10,994 nucleotides of DNA from an uncultured Agitococcus sp. (GCF_937920075.1 NZ_CALETI010000158.1:1-10994), one strand, 5' to 3'. Shown: positions 1 through 5,648, counted from the first letter of the stretch. A program made the numbers and translations. The notes: generated by a model not told the origin, from the sequence alone.

Positions 1-191
1 TCATCACAAGCCGTGTCTTTAACTGGCCGTGCATCATCCCAAACATAACGCGATAGATTGCTATTCCATTCGCGTTCGATGCTGCCACACTGAGTAGCGA
101 CCTTTGGCCCCCACGAACCTGAGCTAACAAACAAGCCCCAGTTATCCAAAAGCATTTCTAAAACCTGTGGTGTTATTGATGACTGTTTCAT
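1..191 (-). CDS. Partial phage protein, possible Q-like antiterminator
   Basis: Only the first 63 or so residues are visible; the gene continues past the left edge. It begins MKQSSITPQVLEMLLDNWG and later carries a CGSIE motif and RYVWDDARP. A short leader of the type LLDNWGxxV followed by CGSIE resembles small phage antitermination proteins of the Q group as I recall them, which let late transcription read through terminators. Its position as the last visible gene of the leftward early operon fits that role. The ATG overlaps the stop of the preceding gene (ATGA, 191-188) and has only a weak GAG upstream, so translational coupling is likely. The family call is an inference from a fragment; it could equally be an unrelated small early phage protein. 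Confidence 0.6.
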   Translation of the reverse strand, partial: MKQSSITPQVLEMLLDNWGLFVSSGSWGPKVATQCGSIEREWNSNLSRYVWDDARPVKDTACD

Positions 192-430
192 AGGTTACTC
201 ACATCAATACTTAAGCAAGCCTCTCCACGTTCCCCAATTGCCTCATTCATCACGTCACCATAGGCAAGAAAACTATTAAGACGCTCTACTTCCTCAGCCA
301 TAACAGCACACTGATTAACAGCCGCTTGACGTGCGTTATCAATGCGATGCAAATCTTTTATGAGCTGCTCAACTTGTTTTGTTAAACGCGCATTTTCGGC
401 TTTTAGCCATTCGACCTCAGATTCACCCAT
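188..430 (-). CDS. Small coiled-coil phage protein, function unknown
   Basis: An 80-residue protein starting MGESEVEWLKAENARL. Residues 5 to about 50 form a continuous heptad-rich helix (WLKAENARLTKQVEQLIKDL, then EEVERLNSF), so a coiled-coil dimer is likely. The start at 430 was chosen because GAGGG lies about 9 bases upstream and overlaps the stop codon of the previous gene. A longer frame reaching back to 523 would lie inside that gene and has no comparable ribosome site. The stop TGA overlaps the ATG of the next gene. No catalytic motif is visible. Short coiled-coil proteins of this type are common in phage early regions and mostly uncharacterised; I do not assign a function. Confidence 0.75.
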   Translation of the reverse strand: MGESEVEWLKAENARLTKQVEQLIKDLHRIDNARQAAVNQCAVMAEEVERLNSFLAYGDVMNEAIGERGEACLSIDVSNL

Positions 431-440
431 GACAATACCC

Positions 441-749
441 TCACATACCAAACACAAATGGTTTTGATTGTTCTTTGATTGCTTGTTTAGCTTGCACCAG
501 TGGTTTAGGTGCAATGATCTCAACGTTTAAATCATCAGCAATTGCTTGCTTATGCAGTTCATCAGCTATGGCGTGCCAGTAACGTTCTTTCATGTCTTGG
601 CTACGTTCTAAAACTTGCTCTAATACTTTTCGGTTTTTGGCACTTACTTTGTCTAAATTGGACACTAAAACCTTATCGGCTTGCTCAGCACTGTTTAAAT
701 AAAATGCTAATAAGCAATCTAAAGTGACTTGTGTGAGTGTTCTTTTCAT
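441..749 (-). CDS. Hypothetical small helical phage protein
   Basis: A 102-residue, mostly helical, lysine- and glutamate-rich protein (MKRTLTQVTLDCLLAFYL at the N terminus, QAKQAIKEQSKPFVFGM at the C terminus). No known domain is recognised. There is no signal peptide or clear membrane segment; the LDCLLAFYL stretch is short and amphipathic. It is the first gene after the iteron-rich gap (750-1077), so its mRNA leader contains that structure. The ribosome site is weak (an AGGC about 9 bases upstream). The stop TGA at 443-441 forms part of the Shine-Dalgarno sequence of the next gene, so the two are probably coupled. Reality as a gene is supported by length, operon position and lack of a better competing frame; function is unknown. 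Confidence 0.7.
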   Translation of the reverse strand: MKRTLTQVTLDCLLAFYLNSAEQADKVLVSNLDKVSAKNRKVLEQVLERSQDMKERYWHAIADELHKQAIADDLNVEIIAPKPLVQAKQAIKEQSKPFVFGM

Positions 750-791
750 TTTTAAGCCTATATTGTTTAATTTTTAAACTTTGTTAAGGGT

Positions 792-824
792 TATGTTAAG
801 GGTTTGTTGTAAACCCTTAACATA
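792..824. repeat. Perfect 14-bp hairpin, left outer arm of the array
   Basis: TATGTTAAGGGTTT (792-805) and its exact complement (811-824) flank a 5-base loop, GTTGT. Each arm contains one full iteron. There is no T-run after either side, so it does not look like a terminator. It is the inverted partner of the hairpin at 1023-1055. Confidence 0.9.
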
Positions 825-830
825 TCTAGC

Positions 831-845
831 CCTTGTGGCTGTAAG
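831..845 (+). repeat. Direct repeat copy 1 (CCTTGYGGCTGTARG)
   Basis: CCTTGTGGCTGTAAG here matches 1001-1015 (CCTTGCGGCTGTAGG) with two mismatches. Both copies lie between an outer hairpin and an inner iteron group, but unlike the iterons they are in the same orientation. They could be a second protein's binding site inside the array. Confidence 0.6.
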
Positions 846-947
846 GTTTGTTAAGATGTTAAGAGTGTTAAGGGTTATTTTCTCGCACGTAAGAGAAAAA
901 ATATTTTTTATAAATTTGTTTTGTTGGTTTATAAAAAAATAATTTCT

Positions 948-967
948 TGTGTGCGCGTGCGCGTGTA
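948..967. repeat. 20-bp alternating pyrimidine-purine tract
   Basis: TGTGTGCGCGTGCGCGTGTA alternates pyrimidine and purine without a break, a pattern prone to Z-DNA under negative supercoiling. It is the most GC-rich spot in the gap and lies directly between the AT-rich centre of the array and the inner right iteron. A structural role in origin opening is possible but not shown. Confidence 0.7.
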
Positions 968-1000
968 AACCCTTAACCCTTTAACAAACCTATCTCTAAG

Positions 1001-1015
1001 CCTTGCGGCTGTAGG
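1001..1015 (+). repeat. Direct repeat copy 2 (CCTTGYGGCTGTARG)
   Basis: This is the partner of the copy at 831-845. Here it is flanked by AAGCC and GGCTT, so it could also form a small stem (999-1017). Confidence 0.6.
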
Positions 1016-1022
1016 CTTGTTT

Positions 1023-1055
1023 TATGTTAAGGGTTTGCTGTAAACCCTTAACATA
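1023..1055. repeat. Perfect 14-bp hairpin, right outer arm of the array
   Basis: The arms 1023-1036 and 1042-1055 are identical to those of the hairpin at 792-824, with the loop GCTGT instead of GTTGT. The hairpin begins 22 bases past the helicase stop codon. It has no T-run, so transcription termination is not the likely role. Confidence 0.9.
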
Positions 1056-1077
1056 ACCCTTAACATCATTAACAAAA

Positions 1078-2781
1078 CTAATCAGCACTCTCTTTAAATG
1101 CGTCAGCAAACTCTTGGCAACACTCAGCTAAAAACGCTTCTTGTGTTTTACCCTGTGGTATGTCTTTAACAATAAAAAACGTGGCTTGCTTTGTTTTTTG
1201 TCCAACCCAGTACCAAGCTAATTTTTTATGCAACCTGACGCTTAACAACGTACAAAACTTTGTTTCTGATAAAGGTTTTTCAGTTGCACTACCGCAGAAC
1301 CGTTTATAAGCCTCATATAGCTGCTTAGTGCGACAGTTGGTATAAGGGTATTGCAGCCGCCCAGCTTTCCACTCTCTTAAAAATACTTCCCATGCAGGCA
1401 ATCCGTATTCAATTAGCCGTTCTTTGGCTTTAGTCATGGGTGGTTCGCTATTGGCTGTAAAAACGTATTTATGAGTTTTTGATGCGCCTTTTTCATCTTC
1501 GACTTGATATTCAAATTCCATAGGCAAATTAAGCAAGAATGTGTACCAAGCGCGTATGCCCTCATTATCTGGACGATTCATATCTAAGACGGCATACGCC
1601 AAAATATCAGGGTCTAGTTTGAAGTTTGGCCAACACACTAAAAAGCGGCGATCTCTAGGCTCAATCGGCAATGGTTGTATTTCGTTTGATAAAAACACAC
1701 AGTTTGAGTAGTTGGCTTCTTCCCAGCCACTCACAAACTTCTTTTCCACACGACGTGTTTTGCCAGTCACTTCATGCTTAACAACGCCCATGTTTTGAAA
1801 GCGACCACTTGAACTAAAAATTTCCTCAAAGACTGAATACAAGTTTCCTGACTTCCAGTCTGAATACTGACTTTCTAATTGATGTTGACCTAAGGTTGCT
1901 GAATATTTGCCATATACTTGACGGTGAATATCGCTAAAAAATAAAGACTTACCTGCACCCTGCACTTCACCGTGGAACAAAATAGCAGTTGCTAACTTTG
2001 TTCCCATTTTTTGTAATGGCAAAGCAAGCCAACGTAATACCCAGTTAAATACAAAATCGTTTTCACACATTGATTGTAATAATTGATATATCCCTAAGCA
2101 CTTATCATTAAGCTGATCTTGTGGCAAAGGAATCAAAGGCAAACCGTCAAACGTATTAATGCAGTCATCTTCGGTTCGCATAGTAGGGTCAAAAACAATT
2201 TTATCGGGTAACACCATTCTTCTCCTGCTAGAGTTTTTTAGCCATAATTGATATTCGTTTGGCCACGCAATCTCTAATGACGATACAGGTATGCGTGTTC
2301 TTATTTGACTATCCCAAACATCTCTAGTGCCATAAATTAAAATATACCGCGACAGCATCAAGTCCACCCCTGCAACCCCCACTTGGTTGGCCGCAGAGTT
2401 TTCTTGAATAGACTTAACATTAGCCAAACTGATTAGCTTTTTGTTTGGACTTTCTAACCATTCGCTTGATAACTTTTTACCGACTAAATCCTTAAACGCG
2501 CCTTTTTTCATTACGATATGTTGACGTGTGTCCCATACATCCGTCTTACCTTCGATTAAGGCAAACCTTTCGAGTAGTATTTCGCTAGAAAATGGTTGAT
2601 TTTTATTTGTGGGTTTTTCGGCCTGACCCTCACTTTTTGGTTCGCCTACGGCAACTTCGAGGGGTTCGGGGAGTTTTGGGGCATGGGTGGACAAGGCATT
2701 CTGCAACTGCTCACGCACCACAGGCAAACCGCGTAAAACGTGTAAATCGTTAAAGTCGTTAGGTTTTTTTTGGGTAGTCAT
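1078..2781 (-). CDS. Phage replicative helicase/NTPase, DUF5906-type
   Basis: A 567-residue protein with an SF3-like P-loop core. It should hydrolyse ATP and unwind DNA at the phage origin, working with the TOPRIM protein encoded just upstream. Visible motifs are the Walker A GEVQGAGKS (271-279), an acidic Walker B-like strand SVFEEI (316-321), a sensor-type strand NCVFLSNE (360-367) and an arginine-finger-like EPRDRRFLV (375-383). The N-terminal 65 residues are proline- and glutamate-rich and probably disordered. Residues 80-200 contain two TxDVWDxx repeats (80-85 and 153-157), typical of this group. The C-terminal 140 residues are basic and may form a DNA-binding winged helix. The ATG overlaps the primase stop (ATGA, 2781-2778), so the two are translationally coupled. 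P4 alpha carries primase and helicase on one chain; here they are split. Family assignment is confident, biochemical role is by family. Confidence 0.88.
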   Translation of the reverse strand: MTTQKKPNDFNDLHVLRGLPVVREQLQNALSTHAPKLPEPLEVAVGEPKSEGQAEKPTNKNQPFSSEILLERFALIEGKTDVWDTRQHIVMKKGAFKDLVGKKLSSEWLESPNKKLISLANVKSIQENSAANQVGVAGVDLMLSRYILIYGTRDVWDSQIRTRIPVSSLEIAWPNEYQLWLKNSSRRRMVLPDKIVFDPTMRTEDDCINTFDGLPLIPLPQDQLNDKCLGIYQLLQSMCENDFVFNWVLRWLALPLQKMGTKLATAILFHGEVQGAGKSLFFSDIHRQVYGKYSATLGQHQLESQYSDWKSGNLYSVFEEIFSSSGRFQNMGVVKHEVTGKTRRVEKKFVSGWEEANYSNCVFLSNEIQPLPIEPRDRRFLVCWPNFKLDPDILAYAVLDMNRPDNEGIRAWYTFLLNLPMEFEYQVEDEKGASKTHKYVFTANSEPPMTKAKERLIEYGLPAWEVFLREWKAGRLQYPYTNCRTKQLYEAYKRFCGSATEKPLSETKFCTLLSVRLHKKLAWYWVGQKTKQATFFIVKDIPQGKTQEAFLAECCQEFADAFKESAD

Positions 2782-3803
2782 ACTTCACCCCCAAAATCAG
2801 GCAACACCACGTCACCGCCAATCAATTCAGCCGCTTGTGTGGCAAATTTTTCACCTGAGCCGTTATCGTCTTTATCCGCACAAAACAAAATTTTGGCCGT
2901 TGGTGCTTTTTCTTTAATGACTGGTGCTACGTTGACCATATTGCCATTATCAAAACAGACAAAAACTGGCCATTCGGTAGCCATGTGAATACTAGCGGCT
3001 GTTGCGTAACCCTCGGCGGCTGCAACGGCTTTGGCATCTTTTAAGTAGCCAATAATGTGAAATAAGCCAATTTTGCGGCCATATTTAGGAAATAATTTAT
3101 TGCCTGTGCCGTTAATTGCCTGTAATGCCCAAAGTTTGCCGTCTGCATCACGCAAGGGAACGGCAATAGAGCCTTTTTTGAACATTAAAAAATGGATGTT
3201 ATCGGGACGTGGTTTAGGTAATTTTTTGAAGAACTCAAAAACTTTTGCACCACTGATTACCCCTGCTTTTTCTTCTATGTCATCAATCCACAAAACAACG
3301 GTTTGATGGAAAAAACGTATGCCCAAAGCAGTGACTTGTTTACGCTTTAAGTAGTCTGATTGACCAAATTCAAAACAAAAGTTTTCCCACACTTTTTGAC
3401 AGCCGTTGGCCACGATGGATTGCATTTTTTGTAGCTTGGCTTCATCCGCTTCAATTTGGGCATCACGTTCGGCTTTGCGTGCTGCTTGTTCGTCTTTGAG
3501 TTTTTTGCGTTCTGCTGCGGTAAGTTGTTTTTTGGGATATTCCCAGCCGCGCTCTTTGGCCATGTTGACCAGTACGCCAAAGCTGTTTTTACCTGTTTTG
3601 AGTGAACGCCATGTTGTCATGGCTTCTTTTTGCTTATAGGTAGATGCGCCTGCACTCCAGCTATCCCAATAGCTAAAGCCATTTTCGCCAAATTCTGTTT
3701 TTATGGCATTGCCTACTTTAATCCATGTTTGACGGTCAACGTCTGGACTAATGTATTGCAAGAGGCTTGGTAAATCGTCAATTGTTAGGGACACGTCCAA
3801 CAT
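2778..3803 (-). CDS. PriCT-2/TOPRIM primase-like replication protein
   Basis: A 341-residue protein. The N terminus (about 5-70) matches the PriCT-2 primase C-terminal fold: LLQYISPDVDRQTWIKVGNA, then FSYWDSWS and TWRSLK. A charged coiled linker follows (92-130), then a TOPRIM domain with the catalytic Glu in AAAEGYATA (E264) and the acidic pair in FCADKDDNG (D310, D312). No zinc-finger cysteine cluster is visible. It probably primes or assists initiation together with the helicase encoded immediately downstream. ATG 3803 is the only plausible start before Met62, although GGA lies directly against it rather than at normal spacing, so initiation may depend on coupling to the Cro-like gene 41 bases upstream. 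Calling it a primase rests on domain composition; catalytic activity is inferred. Confidence 0.87.
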   Translation of the reverse strand: MLDVSLTIDDLPSLLQYISPDVDRQTWIKVGNAIKTEFGENGFSYWDSWSAGASTYKQKEAMTTWRSLKTGKNSFGVLVNMAKERGWEYPKKQLTAAERKKLKDEQAARKAERDAQIEADEAKLQKMQSIVANGCQKVWENFCFEFGQSDYLKRKQVTALGIRFFHQTVVLWIDDIEEKAGVISGAKVFEFFKKLPKPRPDNIHFLMFKKGSIAVPLRDADGKLWALQAINGTGNKLFPKYGRKIGLFHIIGYLKDAKAVAAAEGYATAASIHMATEWPVFVCFDNGNMVNVAPVIKEKAPTAKILFCADKDDNGSGEKFATQAAELIGGDVVLPDFGGEV

Positions 3804-3844
3804 TCCTACAGTTTTTAGTCGTTTTAAGAGTTTTTTAGGTATTG

Positions 3845-4045
3845 TCAGGATGTTTTAATTTCAGGACAAAGTTCAACGGCTTTAAATTTTCCTTGTGTTT
3901 TTTGCTCAACACGTAATGCCACCAAAGCAGACATTTTTGTCTTTCCAGTTACCCAAGCGTGTACAGAAGGCTGTTTTACATTTAACTCAACAGCCGTTTT
4001 CTTTTGTCCACCGAAATGCTCAACAAGGTCTTTATAGATACTCAT
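3845..4045 (-). CDS. Cro/YdaS-like helix-turn-helix regulator
   Basis: A 66-residue protein, MSIYKDLVEHFGGQKKTAVE, with a compact helix-turn-helix. Helix 2 (KKTAVELNV) and the recognition helix (QPSVHAWVTG) are followed by ALRVEQKTQGKF. This is the pattern of the YdaS/Cro-like phage regulators (GGQxxxAxxLGVxQxxVxxW). It is the first gene of the leftward operon and is divergent from the CI-like repressor, the classical position of Cro. It should bind one or more of the three operators at 4073-4139 to limit repressor synthesis after induction. A CAGG sequence lies about 11 bases upstream of the ATG. YdaS proteins are sometimes annotated as antitoxins, but no YdaT-like partner is visible here, so the Cro reading is preferred. 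Confidence 0.85.
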   Translation of the reverse strand: MSIYKDLVEHFGGQKKTAVELNVKQPSVHAWVTGKTKMSALVALRVEQKTQGKFKAVELCPEIKTS

Positions 4046-4072
4046 AACTTAAAACCTGCAAATAATATGCTC

Positions 4073-4100
4073 ATTATAGTTATGCCTATAATCAAGTCAA
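4073..4100 (-). promoter_or_regulatory. Leftward early promoter (Cro-like/primase operon)
   Basis: On the minus strand, TTGACT (4100-4095) and TATAAT (4078-4073) are separated by 16 bases, close to sigma-70 consensus with a perfect -10. It would start transcription about 20 bases before the ATG at 4045. Operators overlap both elements: 4073-4092 covers the -10 and 4100-4113 touches the -35. Confidence 0.75.
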
Positions 4101-4139
4101 TAGTTATAACTATTTGTTTTTATATAGTCGTAACTATAT
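4073..4139. promoter_or_regulatory. Three operators, 24-bp spacing (immunity control region)
   Basis: Three copies of a near-palindromic 14-base site lie between the divergent regulators. The central one, ATAGTTATAACTAT (4100-4113), is a perfect palindrome. The left (4076-4089) and right (4124-4137) copies each match it at 12 of 14 bases, and palindromic pairing extends outward to 4073-4092 and 4122-4139. Their centres are at 4082.5, 4106.5 and 4130.5, exactly 24 bp apart. This is the arrangement of a lambda-type operator triplet that lets repressor dimers bind cooperatively. Two more copies occur at 5652-5665 and 5677-5690. Binding by the CI-like protein (4167-4553) and/or the Cro-like protein is inferred from position. 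Confidence 0.85.
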
Positions 4140-4142
4140 GAT
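4114..4142 (+). promoter_or_regulatory. Rightward promoter for the CI-like repressor operon
   Basis: TTGTTT (4114-4119) and TATGAT (4137-4142) are separated by 17 bases. The -10 overlaps the right-hand operator and the -35 follows the central one, so both repression and autoregulation are possible. It is weaker than the leftward promoter, as expected for a repressor-maintenance promoter. Confidence 0.55.
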
Positions 4143-4166
4143 TATTGTTGTTAATGAGAGTTAGCC

Positions 4167-4553
4167 ATGAACGATTTAAAAGATAGGCTTAAAAGCGCGC
4201 GAAAAGCCGCTAATAAAACACAGGCCGAAGTAGCAAAAGCTGTTGGAATGACTCAGCCAAGCTATCATCAATTAGAATCAGGCAAATCTGTAGCATCTAC
4301 TTTTTTGCCTTTGATTGCTGATTATTTAGGTGTAAGTTCTTTATGGCTACAAACTGGCTCTGATAAATATTCAACAAAAACACCAAATGCCGCAGAACTA
4401 CTTGCCCAACAGCTTAAACAATTTACCAACGAAGGCAAATTAAGCCCCGAAGACCTTAGTTTTATTAACAATACAATCCAACATTTAGTTAAATTAAAAG
4501 AGTCTCAGGATGCTGTTGCAAATGGTACAGCACCTGATAAAAAAAGTGCTTAA
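4167..4553 (+). CDS. CI-like XRE-family phage repressor (no peptidase domain)
   Basis: A 128-residue protein with an N-terminal HTH_3/XRE domain (about 5-62): LKSARKAANKTQAEVAKAVG, a recognition segment TQPSYHQLESGK, and FLPLIADYLGVSSLWLQTG. The rest is a short helical tail (75-110) ending in a lysine-rich disordered end. It is half the length of lambda CI and lacks the S24 self-cleavage domain, so RecA-stimulated autocleavage cannot be the induction route; an antirepressor or another signal would be needed. It is divergent from the Cro-like gene and faces the operator triplet, marking it as the likely lysogeny repressor. GAGAG about 8 bases upstream sets the start. The HIRAN gene follows 15 bases later in the same transcript. 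Confidence 0.85.
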   Translation: MNDLKDRLKSARKAANKTQAEVAKAVGMTQPSYHQLESGKSVASTFLPLIADYLGVSSLWLQTGSDKYSTKTPNAAELLAQQLKQFTNEGKLSPEDLSFINNTIQHLVKLKESQDAVANGTAPDKKSA

Positions 4554-4568
4554 ACAAGGAGTTAAATT

Positions 4569-5039
4569 ATGGATGCTAGTACACTATTTAGATTATTGAT
4601 AATTTTTGGCTTTATTTATGGAATGTTTAAGCTTAAAAATTATCTAAAAATAAAAGCCAATACAACTTCATCGCCTAAAATTTATAACCTCCCCACCAAT
4701 GGCGGCTATGACCTTGAAATTGTTGGAGAAGCCAGTTTTCAAGATAACTTATTAGCTATTTGTGGACGAAAAACCAAAAACGGCCACAACAAAAAAACCA
4801 TTGCCTATCTTATTTTGGAAGATAACAATCCAGTTGATAAAAACGCGGTAAGGATTGATACAGAAGGCAAAACAGTAGGCTATTTATCACGCGCTGTTGC
4901 TATCAAATATCGTGATTATTTAAAGCATTACCAATTAACCAACATTATCGGCACTTGCCCAGCCGTGATTAAAGGTGGCTGGGAAAGGGATAACGGTGAC
5001 AGTGGTCACTTTGGCGTATGGCTTGATTTTACGTTGTAG
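4569..5039 (+). CDS. Membrane-anchored HIRAN-domain protein
   Basis: A 156-residue protein. Residues 5-22 (TLFRLLIIFGFIYGMFKL) form one hydrophobic segment followed by a lysine-rich stretch, giving a single-pass N-in anchor with a cytoplasmic body. Residues 48-155 are HIRAN-like: YDLEIVGEASFQDNL, a core LILEDNNPVDKNAVRI, then GKTVGYLSR and a C-terminal CPAVIKGGW. HIRAN domains in HLTF/Rad5-type proteins bind DNA 3' ends; stand-alone bacterial copies are poorly understood. Start is fixed by AAGGAG 8 bases upstream. The gene directly follows the repressor and is likely co-transcribed in the lysogen, which suggests a lysogenic-conversion or exclusion role. That role is an inference; the domain call is strong. 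Confidence 0.85.
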   Translation: MDASTLFRLLIIFGFIYGMFKLKNYLKIKANTTSSPKIYNLPTNGGYDLEIVGEASFQDNLLAICGRKTKNGHNKKTIAYLILEDNNPVDKNAVRIDTEGKTVGYLSRAVAIKYRDYLKHYQLTNIIGTCPAVIKGGWERDNGDSGHFGVWLDFTL

Positions 5040-5057
5040 ATTGAGAGGGATTTAAAT

Positions 5058-5288
5058 ATGAAAACTAAGCAGACCCAAAGCGATGCTGAAGACGTTTTAC
5101 CATCACCTGCTGATAGGCTTCTTCAAATGCAACGTGAGATTCAGAAGCTGCACGCGCAATACGAGGAGCTACTGCCTCTACTGCCTGTAAAAATAGGGAA
5201 CGGCGCACCTCAGACATGTCTTCGTCAAACTTACCTGTCACTGGATAAGATTCGGAACGGACTTTTACGCTCACAGAAACTTCAATAA
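5058..5288 (+). CDS. Alternative small ORF antisense to the 5065-5355 gene
   Basis: A 76-residue frame (MKTKQTQSDAEDVLPSPADR) with a very good GAGAGGGA 8 bases upstream, continuing the direction of the repressor and HIRAN genes. Residues 15-42 look like a helical heptad segment (RLLQMQREIQKLHAQYEELL), but the C-terminal half is less protein-like. It overlaps almost entirely with a leftward gene that also has a strong ribosome site and fits a leftward pair. Both cannot easily be optimised; I favour the leftward one and record this as an alternative or a genuine antisense gene. Confidence 0.3.
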   Translation: MKTKQTQSDAEDVLPSPADRLLQMQREIQKLHAQYEELLPLLPVKIGNGAPQTCLRQTYLSLDKIRNGLLRSQKLQ

Positions 5289-5355
5289 ACAAATGTTCAA
5301 GCGTTAACGTTATTTTTGGATCACCCTCAAACGTTTGAATTTCAAATTCATCCAT
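5065..5355 (-). CDS. Hypothetical phage protein
   Basis: A 96-residue protein starting MDEFEIQTFEGDPKITLTL, with a beta-rich first half (HLFIEVSVSVKVRSESYPV) and a helical second half ending VMVKRLQHRFGSA. ATG 5355 was chosen over the upstream ATGs because GAGGTG lies about 7 bases before it, while the longer frame runs into the preceding gene. It is the second gene of a leftward pair, 19 bases after the stop of the 5375-5617 gene, and its stop converges on the HIRAN gene with a 25-base gap. No known domain is recognised. It is overlapped on the other strand by an ORF (5058-5288) that also has a good ribosome site. Confidence 0.65.
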   Translation of the reverse strand: MDEFEIQTFEGDPKITLTLEHLFIEVSVSVKVRSESYPVTGKFDEDMSEVRRSLFLQAVEAVAPRIARAASESHVAFEEAYQQVMVKRLQHRFGSA

Positions 5356-5374
5356 AACACACCTCAATATCAAG

Positions 5375-5617
5375 CTATTGCTTTTGTTGAAAAATTGATA
5401 AAGCTCCACCATCCATAGCATCATCAACCAACGCTTGAGCCAACTTTCTAATAGTTGGCTTTTTTTTTCCTTCTAAAGCCAATTCATCATAACGCTCTAA
5501 ACCAAACGCCCAATTTGCATTTTTGTCATGCAGCCAGTTAGCCACTTTAACAGGCAAAAACGGCATAGCAGGATGCACCACACAGTTATGCACAAAACTT
5601 TTTAACCATTGTTTCAT
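5375..5617 (-). CDS. Small conserved-type phage protein (HNCVVHP motif)
   Basis: An 80-residue protein, MKQWLKSFVHNCVVHPAMPF, followed by NWLHDKNANWAFGLERYDE. The HNCVxHP segment near the N terminus plus a W-x-HD motif is a pattern I associate with small uncharacterised phage early proteins; the paired histidines and cysteine might bind metal, but no activity is known to me. The start at 5617 is preferred over 5644 because GAGG lies 6 to 9 bases upstream, and because an ATG at 5644 would sit at or before the transcription start predicted from the promoter at 5677-5649. It is the first gene of a leftward pair controlled by the operator-covered promoter. Confidence 0.75.
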   Translation of the reverse strand: MKQWLKSFVHNCVVHPAMPFLPVKVANWLHDKNANWAFGLERYDELALEGKKKPTIRKLAQALVDDAMDGGALSIFQQKQ

Positions 5618-5648
5618 ATAAACCTCAAAAAAATTAAACGGCAATAAA

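Larger units (their letters stand above)
783..1064. other. Candidate replication origin: mirror-symmetric iteron array
   Basis: This fills the 328-base gene-free gap 750-1077. GTTAAGGGTT occurs perfectly four times on the + strand (783-792, 795-804, 867-876, 1026-1035) and four times inverted (812-821, 968-977, 1043-1052, 1055-1064). Three of the four forward/inverted pairs are exact mirror images about position 923.5, and the fourth is off by 3 bases. The outer blocks 783-824 and 1023-1064 are 42-base inverted copies that differ only in the hairpin loops. Degenerate copies (GTTAAGAT, GTTAAGAGT at 850-866; AACCCTTTAAC at 975-985) flank the inner pair. The centre (901-948) has about 5 G/C in 48 bases and could be an unwinding element. 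Lying directly downstream of primase and helicase genes, this is the expected place for a phage origin. P4 alpha protein likewise binds iterons at ori and crr. Origin function is inferred. Confidence 0.65.

Noticed and set aside
792..1055. The two 14-bp hairpins as rho-independent terminators
   Set aside because: Neither is followed by a T-run in either direction, and their arms are iterons that recur outside the hairpins.
2687..3639. Several rightward ORFs of 72-77 residues across the primase gene
   Set aside because: They lie opposite well-supported PriCT-2, TOPRIM and helicase coding sequence, have no operon context and have low-quality protein sequence.
3845..4553. Toxin-antitoxin pair (YdaS-like plus XRE protein)
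   Set aside because: The two genes are divergent around a lambda-like operator triplet and head opposite phage operons, the classical Cro/CI arrangement. No toxin-like partner is seen.
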